Source: Lachnospiraceae bacterium GAM79
Lineage (GTDB): Bacteria; Bacillota; Clostridia; Lachnospirales; Lachnospiraceae
Direction of reading: 5' to 3'
NCBI GenBank assembly: GCA_003584705.1
Contig: AP018536.1
Location: 1,922,001 to 1,986,000 of the forward strand
DNA length: 64,000 bases
A program made the position numbers and the translations under genes. The notes under the pieces were generated by a model. That model saw nothing but the letters and a program-made list of their open reading frames with translations, was not told the DNA's origin and did no database searches. Each line of letters opens with the position of its first letter. Within the stretch, counting starts at the first letter, position 1. Positions 33,742-43,533 of the stretch are shown in pieces.

Positions 33742-35391
33742 ATGGAAAAACTAAAACCCAAGCTTTTCTCTGTGATGAAAAGCTACACAAAGGAACAGTT
33801 TGTGAAAGATGTGATTGCAGGTATCATTGTGGCAATCATTGCCCTGCCCTTATCCATTGCACTGGCACTGGCTTCCGGAGTAACACCGGAAAAGGGTATC
33901 TATACAGCAATCACCGCAGGCTTTGTGATCTCTTTCCTGGGTGGCAGCCGCGTACAGATCGCAGGTCCTACTGCGGCATTTGCCACTATCGTAGCCGGTA
34001 TTGTGGCGAAGAACGGTATGGACGGACTGATCATTGCGACACTGTTAGCCGGTGTGATCCTGATTCTGATGGGATTATTCCGATTGGGTAATCTGATCAA
34101 GTTCATCCCGTATACGATCACCACCGGTTTTACTTCCGGTATTGCTGTGACGATCTTTATCGGACAGATCAAGGACTTCCTGGGACTGACCATTGTCAGC
34201 GAAGAGCCGCTGATCGAGACCATGGACAAATTAAAAGCGGTATTTCAGTTTATATCCACCACCAATCTGCAGGCCCTTCTGGTGGGTGTGATCAGTCTGC
34301 TGATCCTGATCGTATGGCAGTATCTGCCGGGCTTCTGCAAGAAGATTCCCCCTTCACTGATTGCAGTACTGGTGGGAAGTGCCATGGTAGCACTGCTTAA
34401 TATGAATGTAAACACCATCGGAGATCTGTATGAGATCTCCAATAAGCTCCCGACAATTTCTCTGCCGTCCTTCAGCCTGAAGACCGTACAGAATGTCCTG
34501 CCGGATGCTTTCACCATCGCTATTCTGGCGGCTATCGAGTCTCTGCTTTCCTGTGTGGTGGCAGACAGCATGGTGAATAGTAGACACCGCTCCAACATGG
34601 AATTGATCGCCCAGGGTGCCGGCAACATTACTTCCGCATTGTTCGGAGGAATTCCGGCTACCGGAGCCATTGCCAGAACCGCAGCCAACGTGAAAAACGG
34701 CGGACGTACCCCCATTGCAGGTATGGTACATTCTGTGACACTGCTGTTAATACTGGTGGTGCTGATGCCTTATGCGGCACTGATCCCCATGCCTACCATC
34801 GCAGCGATCCTGTTCATGGTGGCATACAATATGTGTGACTGGCGGAAGTTCGTAGGACTCTGCAAGACTGCACCCAAGAGCGATATCATCGTTCTGGTGG
34901 CCACGTTTGTACTGACCGTTGTGTTTGATCTGGTGGTAGCCATTGAGGTAGGTATCCTGCTGGCAGCCATTCTGTTCATGAAACGTATGAGCGATGTGAC
35001 GGAAGTGGAAGGCTGGAAATATGTGGACGATGAGGATGATGCGGACAGCCTGTCCTTAAGAGTCGTACCGCACAACACTATGGTTTATGAGGTCAGCGGC
35101 CCTCTGTTCTTCGGCGCAGCGGACAAGATCCTCAAGATCACGCTGGATGAGAAGATGAATTGTCTGGTACTGCGTATGCGCAGCGTGAGCGCTATCGATG
35201 CCACAGCTATGCATAATCTGGAACAGCTATATACAGACTGCAAGAAGAAAAATATCCAGATCATTCTGTCCCATGTAGGGGAACAGCCCATGCACGTCAT
35301 GGAGAAGAGCGGTTTTCTGGACAAGGTCGGCAGAGAGAATGTGTGTGCACATATTGATGATGCACTGGAGCGCGCCGCACGGTTGGGATAA
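33742..35391 (+). CDS. SulP-family anion transporter with STAS domain
   Basis: The 549-residue protein has about 12-14 membrane spans (VIAGIIVAIIALPLSIALAL at the start; SRVQIAGPTAAFATIVAGIV). A cytoplasmic STAS domain follows (about 440-549: YEVSGPLFFGAADKI ... RSVSAIDATAMHNLEQL). Bacterial SulP proteins carry sulfate, bicarbonate or dicarboxylates with sodium or protons; the substrate is not evident here. AAGGAG lies 8 bases before the ATG. A separate promoter drives the next gene, mutS. Confidence 0.93.
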   Translation: MEKLKPKLFSVMKSYTKEQFVKDVIAGIIVAIIALPLSIALALASGVTPEKGIYTAITAGFVISFLGGSRVQIAGPTAAFATIVAGIVAKNGMDGLIIATLLAGVILILMGLFRLGNLIKFIPYTITTGFTSGIAVTIFIGQIKDFLGLTIVSEEPLIETMDKLKAVFQFISTTNLQALLVGVISLLILIVWQYLPGFCKKIPPSLIAVLVGSAMVALLNMNVNTIGDLYEISNKLPTISLPSFSLKTVQNVLPDAFTIAILAAIESLLSCVVADSMVNSRHRSNMELIAQGAGNITSALFGGIPATGAIARTAANVKNGGRTPIAGMVHSVTLLLILVVLMPYAALIPMPTIAAILFMVAYNMCDWRKFVGLCKTAPKSDIIVLVATFVLTVVFDLVVAIEVGILLAAILFMKRMSDVTEVEGWKYVDDEDDADSLSLRVVPHNTMVYEVSGPLFFGAADKILKITLDEKMNCLVLRMRSVSAIDATAMHNLEQLYTDCKKKNIQIILSHVGEQPMHVMEKSGFLDKVGRENVCAHIDDALERAARLG

Positions 35392-35427
35392 GGGGCAAAA
35401 ACTATCATTTGTGGACGGGTTCTTTAA

Positions 35428-35456
35428 TTTACAACCTCAATATTTTGTGCTAAGAT
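35428..35456 (+). promoter_or_regulatory. Sigma-A promoter of mutS
   Basis: TTTACA (35428-35433) and TAAGAT (35451-35456) are 17 bases apart; predicted start near 35461. Confidence 0.6.
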
Positions 35457-35460
35457 AGAT

Positions 35461-35488
35461 GCGGATACGCAAGCTTTTGCGTGTCCGC
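35461..35488 (+). promoter_or_regulatory. 5'-terminal stem-loop of the mutS transcript
   Basis: GCGGATACGC pairs with GCGTGTCCGC (35461-35470 with 35479-35488, one G-U pair) around an 8-base loop, at the predicted transcript start. Only TTTG follows, so termination is doubtful. Confidence 0.55.
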
Positions 35489-35524
35489 TTTGTCGTGTAT
35501 TCTTTTACAGAACAGGAGAAAATC

Positions 35525-38182
35525 ATGGCTGAATTGACACCAATGATGCAAAAATATATGGAGACCAAGGAGCAGTATAAGGACTGCATCCTTTTTTATC
35601 GCCTGGGAGACTTTTATGAAATGTTCTTTGACGATGCTATAGTAGCATCCAAAGAGCTGGAAATTGCACTGACCGGAAAAAGCTGTGGACTGGAGGAACG
35701 TGCTCCTATGTGTGGTATTCCCTATCATGCGGTGGAGACATATCTGGCCAGACTGGTCAGCAGGGGCTATAAAGTAGCCATCTGCGAACAGGTGGAGGAC
35801 CCAAAGCTGGCAAAGGGACTGGTGAAGAGAGAGGTTATCCGTGTGGTGACCCCGGGGACCAACCTGGATGTCCAGTCATTGGAAGCCAGCAAGAACAATT
35901 ACCTGATGTGCATTGCCTATACCTCGGATGGAATCGGCATTTCCGCAGCGGATGTCACTACCGGAGATTATTATGTGACAGAGGTAGAAGACCTGCGGAA
36001 ACTGAAGGACGAACTGATGAAATATGAGCCCTCGGAGATCATCTGCAATGAGGCCTTTCTGGTCAGCGGATATGATGTGGAGGACTTGAAGTCCCGGTTA
36101 CATATGTCGGTCAGCTCACTGGAGTCTCACATGTTCGATGATGACGGCTGCCGGCGGATCCTTATGAGACATTTTAAGGTGAATACTCTGATCGGCCTCG
36201 GTGTTGAGGAATTTCCTACAGGAATTCTGGCAGCAGGAGCATTACTGCAATATTTATATGATACCCAGAAGACGGATCTGGAACATTTTACTCATATTTC
36301 TCCCTATCTTACCAGCAAATACATGCTGTTGGACAGTTCCACCAGAAGAAATCTGGAACTGACAGAGACACTGCGGGAAAAGCAGAAGAGAGGGTCTCTG
36401 TTGTGGGTACTGGACAGGACGAAGACGGCCATGGGCGGCAGACTGCTGCGAAACTATATTGAGCAGCCTCTGATTGATAAGGAAGAAATGGAGAAACGTC
36501 TGGATGCAATCCAGGAACTGAATCAGGATTCCATCTCCCGGGACGAGATCAGAGAGTACCTGAATCCGGTTTACGATCTGGAACGACTGCTCAGCAAAGT
36601 AACTTATAAGACGGCAAACCCCAGAGATCTGATCGCTTTTCGTAACTCTCTGCAGATGCTGCCGCCTATCAAGACGGTGTTGGCGGGCTTCCAGAAAGAG
36701 GAGTTGGCAGCCATCCGGGAAGAAATCGATGGACTGGAGGACATTTATCAGCTGATTGACGAGGCGATCGTTGAGGAACCGCCCATATCTATTCGTGAAG
36801 GCGGAATGATCAAGGATCAGTTCGATGAGACTATAGATCATCTGCGTGCAGCCAAACATGACGGCAAACAATGGCTGGTCCAGCTGGAGGAAGAAGATAG
36901 AGAACGTACCGGAATCAAGAATCTCAAAATCAAAAAAAATAATGTGTTCGGCTACTTCTTTGAGGTGACCAATTCCTACAAGGATCTGGTGCCGGAGGAT
37001 TATATCCGCAAGCAGACCCTTGCCAATGCGGAGCGGTATACCACACCGAGATTAAAAGAACTGGAAGATACGATCTTAAATGCGGAGGACAAGCTTCAGA
37101 CACTGGAGTATGATATTTTCTGCAGAATCCGGGATACCATCGCACAGGAACTGGTACGTATCCAGAATACTGCCAAGGCGCTTGCAAAGCTGGATGTTTA
37201 TGCATCCCTGTCCCTGGTGTCTGAGCGCAATCACTATGTACGCCCGAAGTTAAATGAAAAAGGTGTCATTGATATCAAGGATGGCAGACATCCTGTGGTG
37301 GAACAGATGATCACTAATGACATGTTCATTGCCAACGACACCTATCTGGATAATGGAAGTCATTGTATCAGCATCATCACCGGTCCGAATATGGCGGGAA
37401 AATCCACATATATGCGTCAGACGGCACTGATCGTGCTGATGGCACAGATCGGTTGTTTCGTGCCTGCCAGAAGTGCCAACATCGGCATTGTAGACAGAAT
37501 CTTTACCCGTGTGGGTGCGTCGGATGACCTGGCCAGCGGGCAGTCCACGTTCATGGTGGAGATGAATGAGGTGGCGAATATTTTACGGAATGCCACATCC
37601 AAAAGTCTCCTGATCCTGGATGAGATCGGAAGAGGCACGTCCACCTTTGATGGCCTGAGCATTGCCTGGGCAGTGATCGAACATATCAGTAATCGAAAGC
37701 TTTTGGGAGCGAAGACACTGTTTGCCACCCATTATCATGAGCTGACCGAGCTGGAAGGCAAAATGAACAATGTCAACAACTACTGCATCGCAGTCAAGGA
37801 ATGCGGAGACGATATTGTATTCCTGCGTAAGATCGTAAAGGGCGGTGCAGACAAGAGCTACGGTATCCAGGTGGCCAAACTGGCCGGTGTGCCAGATATG
37901 GTCATTGACCGTGCAAAAGAGATCGTGGAACAGCTGTCCGACAATGATATCACCGAAAAGGTGCAGAGTATCGCCATTGATAATAAGGGCGATGGGAAAG
38001 CAAAAAAACAGCCAAAATACGATGAAGTGGATCTGGCGCAGATGTCTCTGTTTGATACGGTGACGGACGAGGATGTGCTGAAGGAACTGACGGAGATCGA
38101 AGTAACGACTCTGACACCGCTGGATGCACTGAATACTTTGTACCGCCTGCAGAATAAGTTAAAGAACCGCTGGAACGGCTAG
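35525..38182 (+). CDS. mutS: DNA mismatch repair protein MutS
   Basis: The 885-residue protein starts MAELTPMMQKYMETKEQYKD, with CAGGAGA 7 bases upstream. The mismatch-binding Phe-x-Glu motif is in GDFYEMFF. The ATPase has Walker A GPNMAGKST, LDEIGRGTSTFDG and ATHYHELTELE. A beta-clamp-binding motif (QMSLF) lies near the C-terminus. It detects mispaired bases and recruits MutL, encoded 21 bases downstream. An in-frame ATG at 35459 falls at the transcript start and is rejected. Confidence 0.97.
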   Translation: MAELTPMMQKYMETKEQYKDCILFYRLGDFYEMFFDDAIVASKELEIALTGKSCGLEERAPMCGIPYHAVETYLARLVSRGYKVAICEQVEDPKLAKGLVKREVIRVVTPGTNLDVQSLEASKNNYLMCIAYTSDGIGISAADVTTGDYYVTEVEDLRKLKDELMKYEPSEIICNEAFLVSGYDVEDLKSRLHMSVSSLESHMFDDDGCRRILMRHFKVNTLIGLGVEEFPTGILAAGALLQYLYDTQKTDLEHFTHISPYLTSKYMLLDSSTRRNLELTETLREKQKRGSLLWVLDRTKTAMGGRLLRNYIEQPLIDKEEMEKRLDAIQELNQDSISRDEIREYLNPVYDLERLLSKVTYKTANPRDLIAFRNSLQMLPPIKTVLAGFQKEELAAIREEIDGLEDIYQLIDEAIVEEPPISIREGGMIKDQFDETIDHLRAAKHDGKQWLVQLEEEDRERTGIKNLKIKKNNVFGYFFEVTNSYKDLVPEDYIRKQTLANAERYTTPRLKELEDTILNAEDKLQTLEYDIFCRIRDTIAQELVRIQNTAKALAKLDVYASLSLVSERNHYVRPKLNEKGVIDIKDGRHPVVEQMITNDMFIANDTYLDNGSHCISIITGPNMAGKSTYMRQTALIVLMAQIGCFVPARSANIGIVDRIFTRVGASDDLASGQSTFMVEMNEVANILRNATSKSLLILDEIGRGTSTFDGLSIAWAVIEHISNRKLLGAKTLFATHYHELTELEGKMNNVNNYCIAVKECGDDIVFLRKIVKGGADKSYGIQVAKLAGVPDMVIDRAKEIVEQLSDNDITEKVQSIAIDNKGDGKAKKQPKYDEVDLAQMSLFDTVTDEDVLKELTEIEVTTLTPLDALNTLYRLQNKLKNRWNG

Positions 38183-38203
38183 AAAGCATAAGGGAGGAGA
38201 TTT

Positions 38204-40324
38204 ATGGGAATACATGTACTGGACTCCCGGACGATCGACAGGATCGCTGCCGGTGAGGTGGTGGAGAGACCAGCCAGTGTGGTAAAGGAACTGGTGGAGA
38301 ATGCCATTGATGCCGGATCTACAGCAATCACGGTGGAGGCAAAGGAAGGCGGCATTGAATTCATCCGCGTGACGGATAACGGCTGCGGTATCGAGAGAGA
38401 TCAGCTTCCTACCGCGTTCCTGCGCCATGCCACCAGTAAAATAGAGGATGCGGATGATCTGAACCATATTGCGAGTCTGGGATTCCGTGGTGAGGCTTTA
38501 TCCAGTATCGCGGCAGTTTCCCGGGTGGAGATCATTACCAAGCGAAAGGAAAATCTCACGGGTACCCGCATGGTACTGGAAGGGGCGCGGGAGCAATCCA
38601 TTGATGAAATCGGTGCACCGGACGGCACAACGTTCCTCATGCGGAACCTGTTTTTTAATACGCCGGTACGCCGGAAGTTCTTAAAACAGCCTGCCACAGA
38701 GGGCAGTTATATCACGGATCTGATGGAACATCTGGCATTGTCGAGACCGGATATTTCGTTTAAATTTGTACTGGGAAACCAGACCAGATTCCATACCTCC
38801 GGAAACGGTGACCTGCGGGAGGTAATTTACCGGATCTACGGCAGGGAGATTGCCGCAGAGCTGGTGCCTATCCAGATTGAAGAGAACGGCATCAAAGTCG
38901 AAGGATATCTGGGCAAACCGGTACTGGTGCGTTCCAACCGTAACTTCGAGATCTATTTTATCAACGGTCGTTTTATCCGCAGCGGTGTGATCGCCAAGGC
39001 TATCGAGGAAGGCTACAAGCAGTATCTGATGCAGCATAAGTTTCCACTGTGCGTACTGCATATCACCATGGATACGGAGACGGTGGATGTGAACGTACAT
39101 CCTTCCAAAATGGATGTGCGGTTCTCTGACGGCATGGCATTTGCCAGAATGCTCAGTGAGAAGATCACCATCACTTTGCGGAACCGGGAGATGATCCCGG
39201 ATGCTTCTCTGGAGGATGAAAAAGCAATCCAGAAGAAAGAACAGGAAGAGAGAAGAGCTTCCTGGAAAGAACACACACCGGAAGTGTTTGAAAAAAAGAG
39301 AGAAGAAAGCTATCGTGTCATGGAGGCAGCAAAATATGAAGCGGCTTCCAGGGACCGGAGAGAATTTATACAGAAACCTGTCTGGCAGGAAAATCATGAC
39401 GGGGTACAGACCAGTATCCGCAAGCCGGAGCTAATAGAGAACTCCACAGTGGGTGTTGCAGGAACTGTGACGGTGAAAAAAACGCAGTCCGTCCTGTACG
39501 GTAATACACCAGAAGTTTCCAAAGCAGTCAGCACCACAGCCGTACCGCAGGAAGATGATTTCTTCGTGGAGGCAGTGCCGCCGGAAGACAGGAAGAACCC
39601 GGTACAGGAACAGATGGCCACAACAACTGCTTCCGGACAGCCCACGGCATCGTCGCAGGATGCAGCTGCCGCCCCGGAACCGGAGATCAAAAATACCCAG
39701 CAGTTGAATCTGTTCGAGGAAAAACTGTTGTCCATGCAGAATCGCAGCCGTTACCGGATTATCGGTCAGGTCTTTGATACTTACTGGCTGATCCAGTTTG
39801 AAGACAAATTGTTTATCATTGACCAGCATGCGGCTCATGAAAAGGTAAAATATGAACGCCTGATGAAACAGTTTTATGAAAAGAGTGTGGTGTCCCAACG
39901 TCTGATGCCGGCGATTATTGTCAGCCTGACAGGGCAGGAGGAAGGCATTCTGCACACCTATGAGGATGCTTTTGCACAGCTGGGATTTGAGATTGATGCT
40001 TTCGGAGGCAACGAATATGCCCTCCGTAGTGTACCAGTGGATCTCTACGGATGCAGTGAGAGGGAACTGTTCCTGGCAGTGCTGGATGAACTGTCCCAGG
40101 AGACCGGCAATCGCGGAAGTTTTCAGGTCATTGAGGAAAAGATTGCATCCATGTCCTGCAAGGCGGCGGTCAAAGGCAATAACCGTCTGAGCTTTCAGGA
40201 GGCGGAGAAATTGATCGACGAACTTCTGACCCTGGATAATCCCTACAACTGTCCCCACGGCAGACCCACTATTATTACCATGACGGAGACAGATCTGGAG
40301 AAGAAATTTAAGAGGATAGTATAA
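38204..40324 (+). CDS. mutL: DNA mismatch repair protein MutL (nicking type)
   Basis: The 706-residue protein has the GHKL ATPase motifs (VVKELVENAIDAG, RVTDNGCGI, SLGFRGEALSSIAAV) and a Gln/Thr/Lys-rich linker (about 340-510) ending in a clamp-binding motif QQLNLF. The C-terminal endonuclease has DQHAAHEKVKYER, SCKAAVK and CPHGRPT. The endonuclease motif shows it nicks DNA itself, as expected in a species without MutH. Its stop overlaps the next start (TAATG). Confidence 0.96.
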   Translation: MGIHVLDSRTIDRIAAGEVVERPASVVKELVENAIDAGSTAITVEAKEGGIEFIRVTDNGCGIERDQLPTAFLRHATSKIEDADDLNHIASLGFRGEALSSIAAVSRVEIITKRKENLTGTRMVLEGAREQSIDEIGAPDGTTFLMRNLFFNTPVRRKFLKQPATEGSYITDLMEHLALSRPDISFKFVLGNQTRFHTSGNGDLREVIYRIYGREIAAELVPIQIEENGIKVEGYLGKPVLVRSNRNFEIYFINGRFIRSGVIAKAIEEGYKQYLMQHKFPLCVLHITMDTETVDVNVHPSKMDVRFSDGMAFARMLSEKITITLRNREMIPDASLEDEKAIQKKEQEERRASWKEHTPEVFEKKREESYRVMEAAKYEAASRDRREFIQKPVWQENHDGVQTSIRKPELIENSTVGVAGTVTVKKTQSVLYGNTPEVSKAVSTTAVPQEDDFFVEAVPPEDRKNPVQEQMATTTASGQPTASSQDAAAAPEPEIKNTQQLNLFEEKLLSMQNRSRYRIIGQVFDTYWLIQFEDKLFIIDQHAAHEKVKYERLMKQFYEKSVVSQRLMPAIIVSLTGQEEGILHTYEDAFAQLGFEIDAFGGNEYALRSVPVDLYGCSERELFLAVLDELSQETGNRGSFQVIEEKIASMSCKAAVKGNNRLSFQEAEKLIDELLTLDNPYNCPHGRPTIITMTETDLEKKFKRIV

Positions 40325-40800
40325 TGCGTTTACTGATCAAACAGAGAGTGTTTTCCTGGACAGATTCCTATGATGTCTATGATGAAAATGAAAATCCAAA
40401 ATATTTTGTAAAAGCGGAGTTTTTCTCCCTGGGACACCAGCTGCATGTATACGACAGAAATAACCATGAACTGGGAGTGATCAGACAGCGGCTGCTTACC
40501 TTTCTTCCGGCCTTTGAAATCGAGATCGGTGGCCGGGTCCGTGGTGAAATCCGCAAACAGTTTTCTTTTTTCAAGCCCAGATATGAGATCGACTATAACG
40601 GCTGGCGCGTGGAGGGAGATTTTCTGGGATGGGATTATGATGTATACAATGGATGCAGCAGTATCATCCATATCTCCAAAGAACTGTTTCACTGGGGAGA
40701 TACGTATACTATTAATTTCTCCGATCCACAGGATGAACTGGAGGGTCTGATGCTGGTCATCGCCATCGATGCAGCAAACTGTACCCAGAACAACGGATAG
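40324..40800 (+). CDS. LURP-one-related / YxjI-like protein
   Basis: The 158-residue protein (MRLLIKQRVFSWTDSYDVYD...) shows the alternating beta-strand pattern of the LOR/YxjI family (tubby-like barrel): YFVKAEFFSLGHQLHVYD, EIDYNGWRVEGDFLGWDYDV. Its biochemical role is unknown. Its start overlaps the mutL stop by one base, so it is translated with the repair genes; this may be lineage habit and not function. miaA follows after 27 bases. Confidence 0.8.
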   Translation: MRLLIKQRVFSWTDSYDVYDENENPKYFVKAEFFSLGHQLHVYDRNNHELGVIRQRLLTFLPAFEIEIGGRVRGEIRKQFSFFKPRYEIDYNGWRVEGDFLGWDYDVYNGCSSIIHISKELFHWGDTYTINFSDPQDELEGLMLVIAIDAANCTQNNG

Positions 40801-40827
40801 CAGGATAAAAAGAGTAAGGAAAAAATA

Positions 40828-41799
40828 ATGTCGGTAATACAGAATAAAAAGAAACCACTGGTGGTCCTGACCGGGCCGACAGCTGTGGGAAAGACAAAAC
40901 TGTCCATCGCGCTGGCAAAAGCCATAAACGGAGAAATCCTGTCGGCAGATTCCATGCAGGTATATAAACATATGGATATCGGTTCTGCCAAGATCCGTCC
41001 GGAGGAGATGGAGGGGGTGCCCCATCATCTGATCGATATTCTGGAGCCCTGGGAAGAATTCAATGTAGTAGTGTTCCAGAAACATTGTCTGGAATGTATG
41101 GAGCAGATATATGACAGGAGCCATATCCCTATTCTGGTGGGAGGCACCGGATTTTACATTCAGGCGGTGCTTCGGGGCATTGATTTTACGGAAAACGAAG
41201 AGAACACCGAATATCGAAAAAAACTGGAACTTCTGGCAGAAGAACAGGGACCGGAGAGTCTGCATGAGATGCTGAAGAAGGTCGATCCCGTATCGGCGGA
41301 GAATATTCATGCCAATAATATCAAGAGAACCATCCGTGCTTTAGAATATTATGAACTGACAGGAGAACCGATCTCTGTACACAACGAGAGGGAAAAAGAA
41401 CGGACAAGTCCCTATAATTTCAGCTATTTTGTGCTGACGGACGACCGGGAAAAGCTGTATGCACGGATCGAGGACAGAATCGATGAAATGATGTCACAGG
41501 GTCTGGTGGATGAGGTAAGACAACTGAAGGATATGGGATGCCGTAAGGGCATGACGTCCATGCAGGGACTGGGCTACAAGGAGATTCTGGAATATCTGGA
41601 TGGAGAATGCAGCCTGGAAGATGCGGTCTATACCTTGAAACGGGATACCAGGCATTTTGCCAAGAGACAGCTGACATGGTTTCGCAGAGAGAGTGAAGTC
41701 ACCTGGATCGACAAGGGCCGGTTTGATTATAACGAAGAGAAAATATTGGAATACATGATCAGAGAATTAGGAGAAAAAGAGATTTATGAGAAGCAGTAA
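40828..41799 (+). CDS. miaA: tRNA dimethylallyltransferase
   Basis: The 323-residue protein has the P-loop GPTAVGKTKLS, the substrate-site SADSMQVYKHMDIGSAK, HHLIDILEP, GGTGFYIQAVL and the KRDTRHFAKRQLTWFR signature. It transfers dimethylallyl from DMAPP to A37 of UNN-reading tRNAs; MiaB, also in this window, then methylthiolates it. The mutL-miaA order is common in bacteria. It overlaps the following PLP enzyme gene by 14 bases. Confidence 0.96.
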   Translation: MSVIQNKKKPLVVLTGPTAVGKTKLSIALAKAINGEILSADSMQVYKHMDIGSAKIRPEEMEGVPHHLIDILEPWEEFNVVVFQKHCLECMEQIYDRSHIPILVGGTGFYIQAVLRGIDFTENEENTEYRKKLELLAEEQGPESLHEMLKKVDPVSAENIHANNIKRTIRALEYYELTGEPISVHNEREKERTSPYNFSYFVLTDDREKLYARIEDRIDEMMSQGLVDEVRQLKDMGCRKGMTSMQGLGYKEILEYLDGECSLEDAVYTLKRDTRHFAKRQLTWFRRESEVTWIDKGRFDYNEEKILEYMIRELGEKEIYEKQ

Positions 41800-43147
41800 T
41801 GAAGAGATCTACCTGTCTATGGGAATCAGCAAGACCGTATATGATTACGGCTGCACCATTGAGAAAAGTTTAAGAGACCGCTTTGATGAAGTGGATAGTA
41901 ACGCGGAATACAATCAGTTAAAGGTGGTAAATGCCATGCAGCAGCATCAGGTCAGTGAGGCCTGCCTGTTGGGCACTACCGGTTACGGATACAACGATCT
42001 TGGAAGAGATACCCTGGAGGCTGTCTATGCAGCGACTTTCCATACGGAGGATGCACTGGTGCGCCCTCAGATCACCTGCGGCACGCATGCACTGGCATTG
42101 GCTCTGATGAGCAATTTAAGACCTGGAGACGAACTGTTGTCCCCGGTAGGCAAACCCTATGATACGCTGGAAGAAGTCATCGGTATCCGCCCGTCGAAGG
42201 GATCGCTGGCAGAATACGGTGTGACTTATCGCCAGGTGGATCTGCTGCCGGACGGAAGCTTTGATTACGATAAAATCCGTGAGAATATCAATGAGAAAAC
42301 TCATCTGGTAACGATTCAGCGATCCAAGGGCTACCAGACCAGACCCACCCTGTCCGTACAGCGGATCGGCGAACTGATCGCCTTCATTAAAGGTATTAAG
42401 CCGGACGTGATCTGCATGGTGGATAACTGCTACGGAGAATTCGTGGAGACTATAGAACCTTCCGACGTGGGTGCGGATATGATCGTAGGATCTCTCATCA
42501 AGAACCCCGGAGGCGGACTGGCTCCTATCGGCGGATATATTGCTGGAAAGAAAGAATGTGTGGAAAATGCGGCATACCGTCTGACCTCTCCGGGGCTGGG
42601 CAAGGAAGTCGGCGCTTCCCTTGGCATTTTGAAAGATTTTTATCAGGGATTTTTCCTGGCTCCCACGGTGACGGCGGGAGCACTGAAGGGTGCGATCTTT
42701 GCAGCCAATGTCTATGAAAAAATAGGTTTTGCGGTAGTACCGAACGGCAGTGAGAGCCGACACGATATCATTCAGGCAGTGACCTTCGGTCAGCCTGAGG
42801 GGGTTATCGGCTTCTGCCAGGGAATTCAGGCGGCGGCACCGGTAGACAGTCATGTGACACCGGAACCCTGGGATATGCCGGGATATGATGCACAGGTCAT
42901 TATGGCAGCGGGAGCATTTGTTTCCGGTTCCTCCATTGAGCTGTCTGCGGACGGCCCCATCAAGCCTCCGTATGCAGTGTATTTCCAGGGCGGACTGACC
43001 TGGCAGCATGCCAAATTCGGTATTCTGAAATCCCTGCAGGTACTGGTACAAAAAGGTCTTGTGACGGAAGAACAGATCCGGAAAGCATGTAGAACTACAT
43101 TGAAAAATACGAATCCTGTAGAAAAAGCGCAAAATAAAATCTACTAA
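41786..43147 (+). CDS. Methionine gamma-lyase-like PLP enzyme (aluminium resistance protein family)
   Basis: The 453-residue protein belongs to PF06838, a fold-type I PLP family: GTTGYGYNDLGRDTLE, QITCGTHALALAL, MVDNCYGEFVE, and the probable PLP-binding Lys in GSLIKNPGGG. The family is annotated as methionine gamma-lyase or aluminium resistance protein, but its true substrate is little known, so the name is tentative. GGAGAAAAAGAG precedes the start inside miaA. Tight overlap with miaA suggests co-expression. Confidence 0.85.
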   Translation: MRSSNEEIYLSMGISKTVYDYGCTIEKSLRDRFDEVDSNAEYNQLKVVNAMQQHQVSEACLLGTTGYGYNDLGRDTLEAVYAATFHTEDALVRPQITCGTHALALALMSNLRPGDELLSPVGKPYDTLEEVIGIRPSKGSLAEYGVTYRQVDLLPDGSFDYDKIRENINEKTHLVTIQRSKGYQTRPTLSVQRIGELIAFIKGIKPDVICMVDNCYGEFVETIEPSDVGADMIVGSLIKNPGGGLAPIGGYIAGKKECVENAAYRLTSPGLGKEVGASLGILKDFYQGFFLAPTVTAGALKGAIFAANVYEKIGFAVVPNGSESRHDIIQAVTFGQPEGVIGFCQGIQAAAPVDSHVTPEPWDMPGYDAQVIMAAGAFVSGSSIELSADGPIKPPYAVYFQGGLTWQHAKFGILKSLQVLVQKGLVTEEQIRKACRTTLKNTNPVEKAQNKIY

Positions 43148-43260
43148 ATTTGTGTACAGAAGAAGCTTTTTGTGATAGTATAAAAAGACGTATGGAAGAC
43201 AGGCTCACGGGGAGACTGTTCAGCCATGGAGAGTACACAGAAGAAAGAAGAGGAACTACC

Positions 43261-43500
43261 TTGAAGAGAATTAACTGGGTTTTGATCGTCCTGGTACTGA
43301 TCGGATTTGTGATCGGCAGATTTATAGGGACTTATTTCGACGGTACTTTTCTGAATTACGGACAGAATTTCGGCCTCAGCAGTCCAGTGGAACTGAATCT
43401 CGGTTTCATTATTCTGACTTTCGGGCTGGAGTTTAACATCACGATCGCCAGTGTGATCGGTGTGATCATAGCGTTCGTGGTATACCGTTTTATCCGTTAG
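43261..43500 (+). CDS. DUF4321 small membrane protein
   Basis: The 79-residue protein (TTG start, KRINWVLIVLVLIGFVIGRF...) has two hydrophobic spans around a conserved FLNYGQNFGLSSPVELNLG loop, typical of DUF4321. An AGAGGA box is 7 bases upstream; a longer frame from 43150 is less likely because its added residues lack homology-like features. DUF4321 genes often sit between maf/radC and mreB in Clostridia, as here ahead of radC-mreB. Role unknown, perhaps linked to the envelope. Confidence 0.75.
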   Translation: MKRINWVLIVLVLIGFVIGRFIGTYFDGTFLNYGQNFGLSSPVELNLGFIILTFGLEFNITIASVIGVIIAFVVYRFIR

Positions 43501-43533
43501 GCAGCATACGTCGGAGCAGGCAGAAGGAGACTT

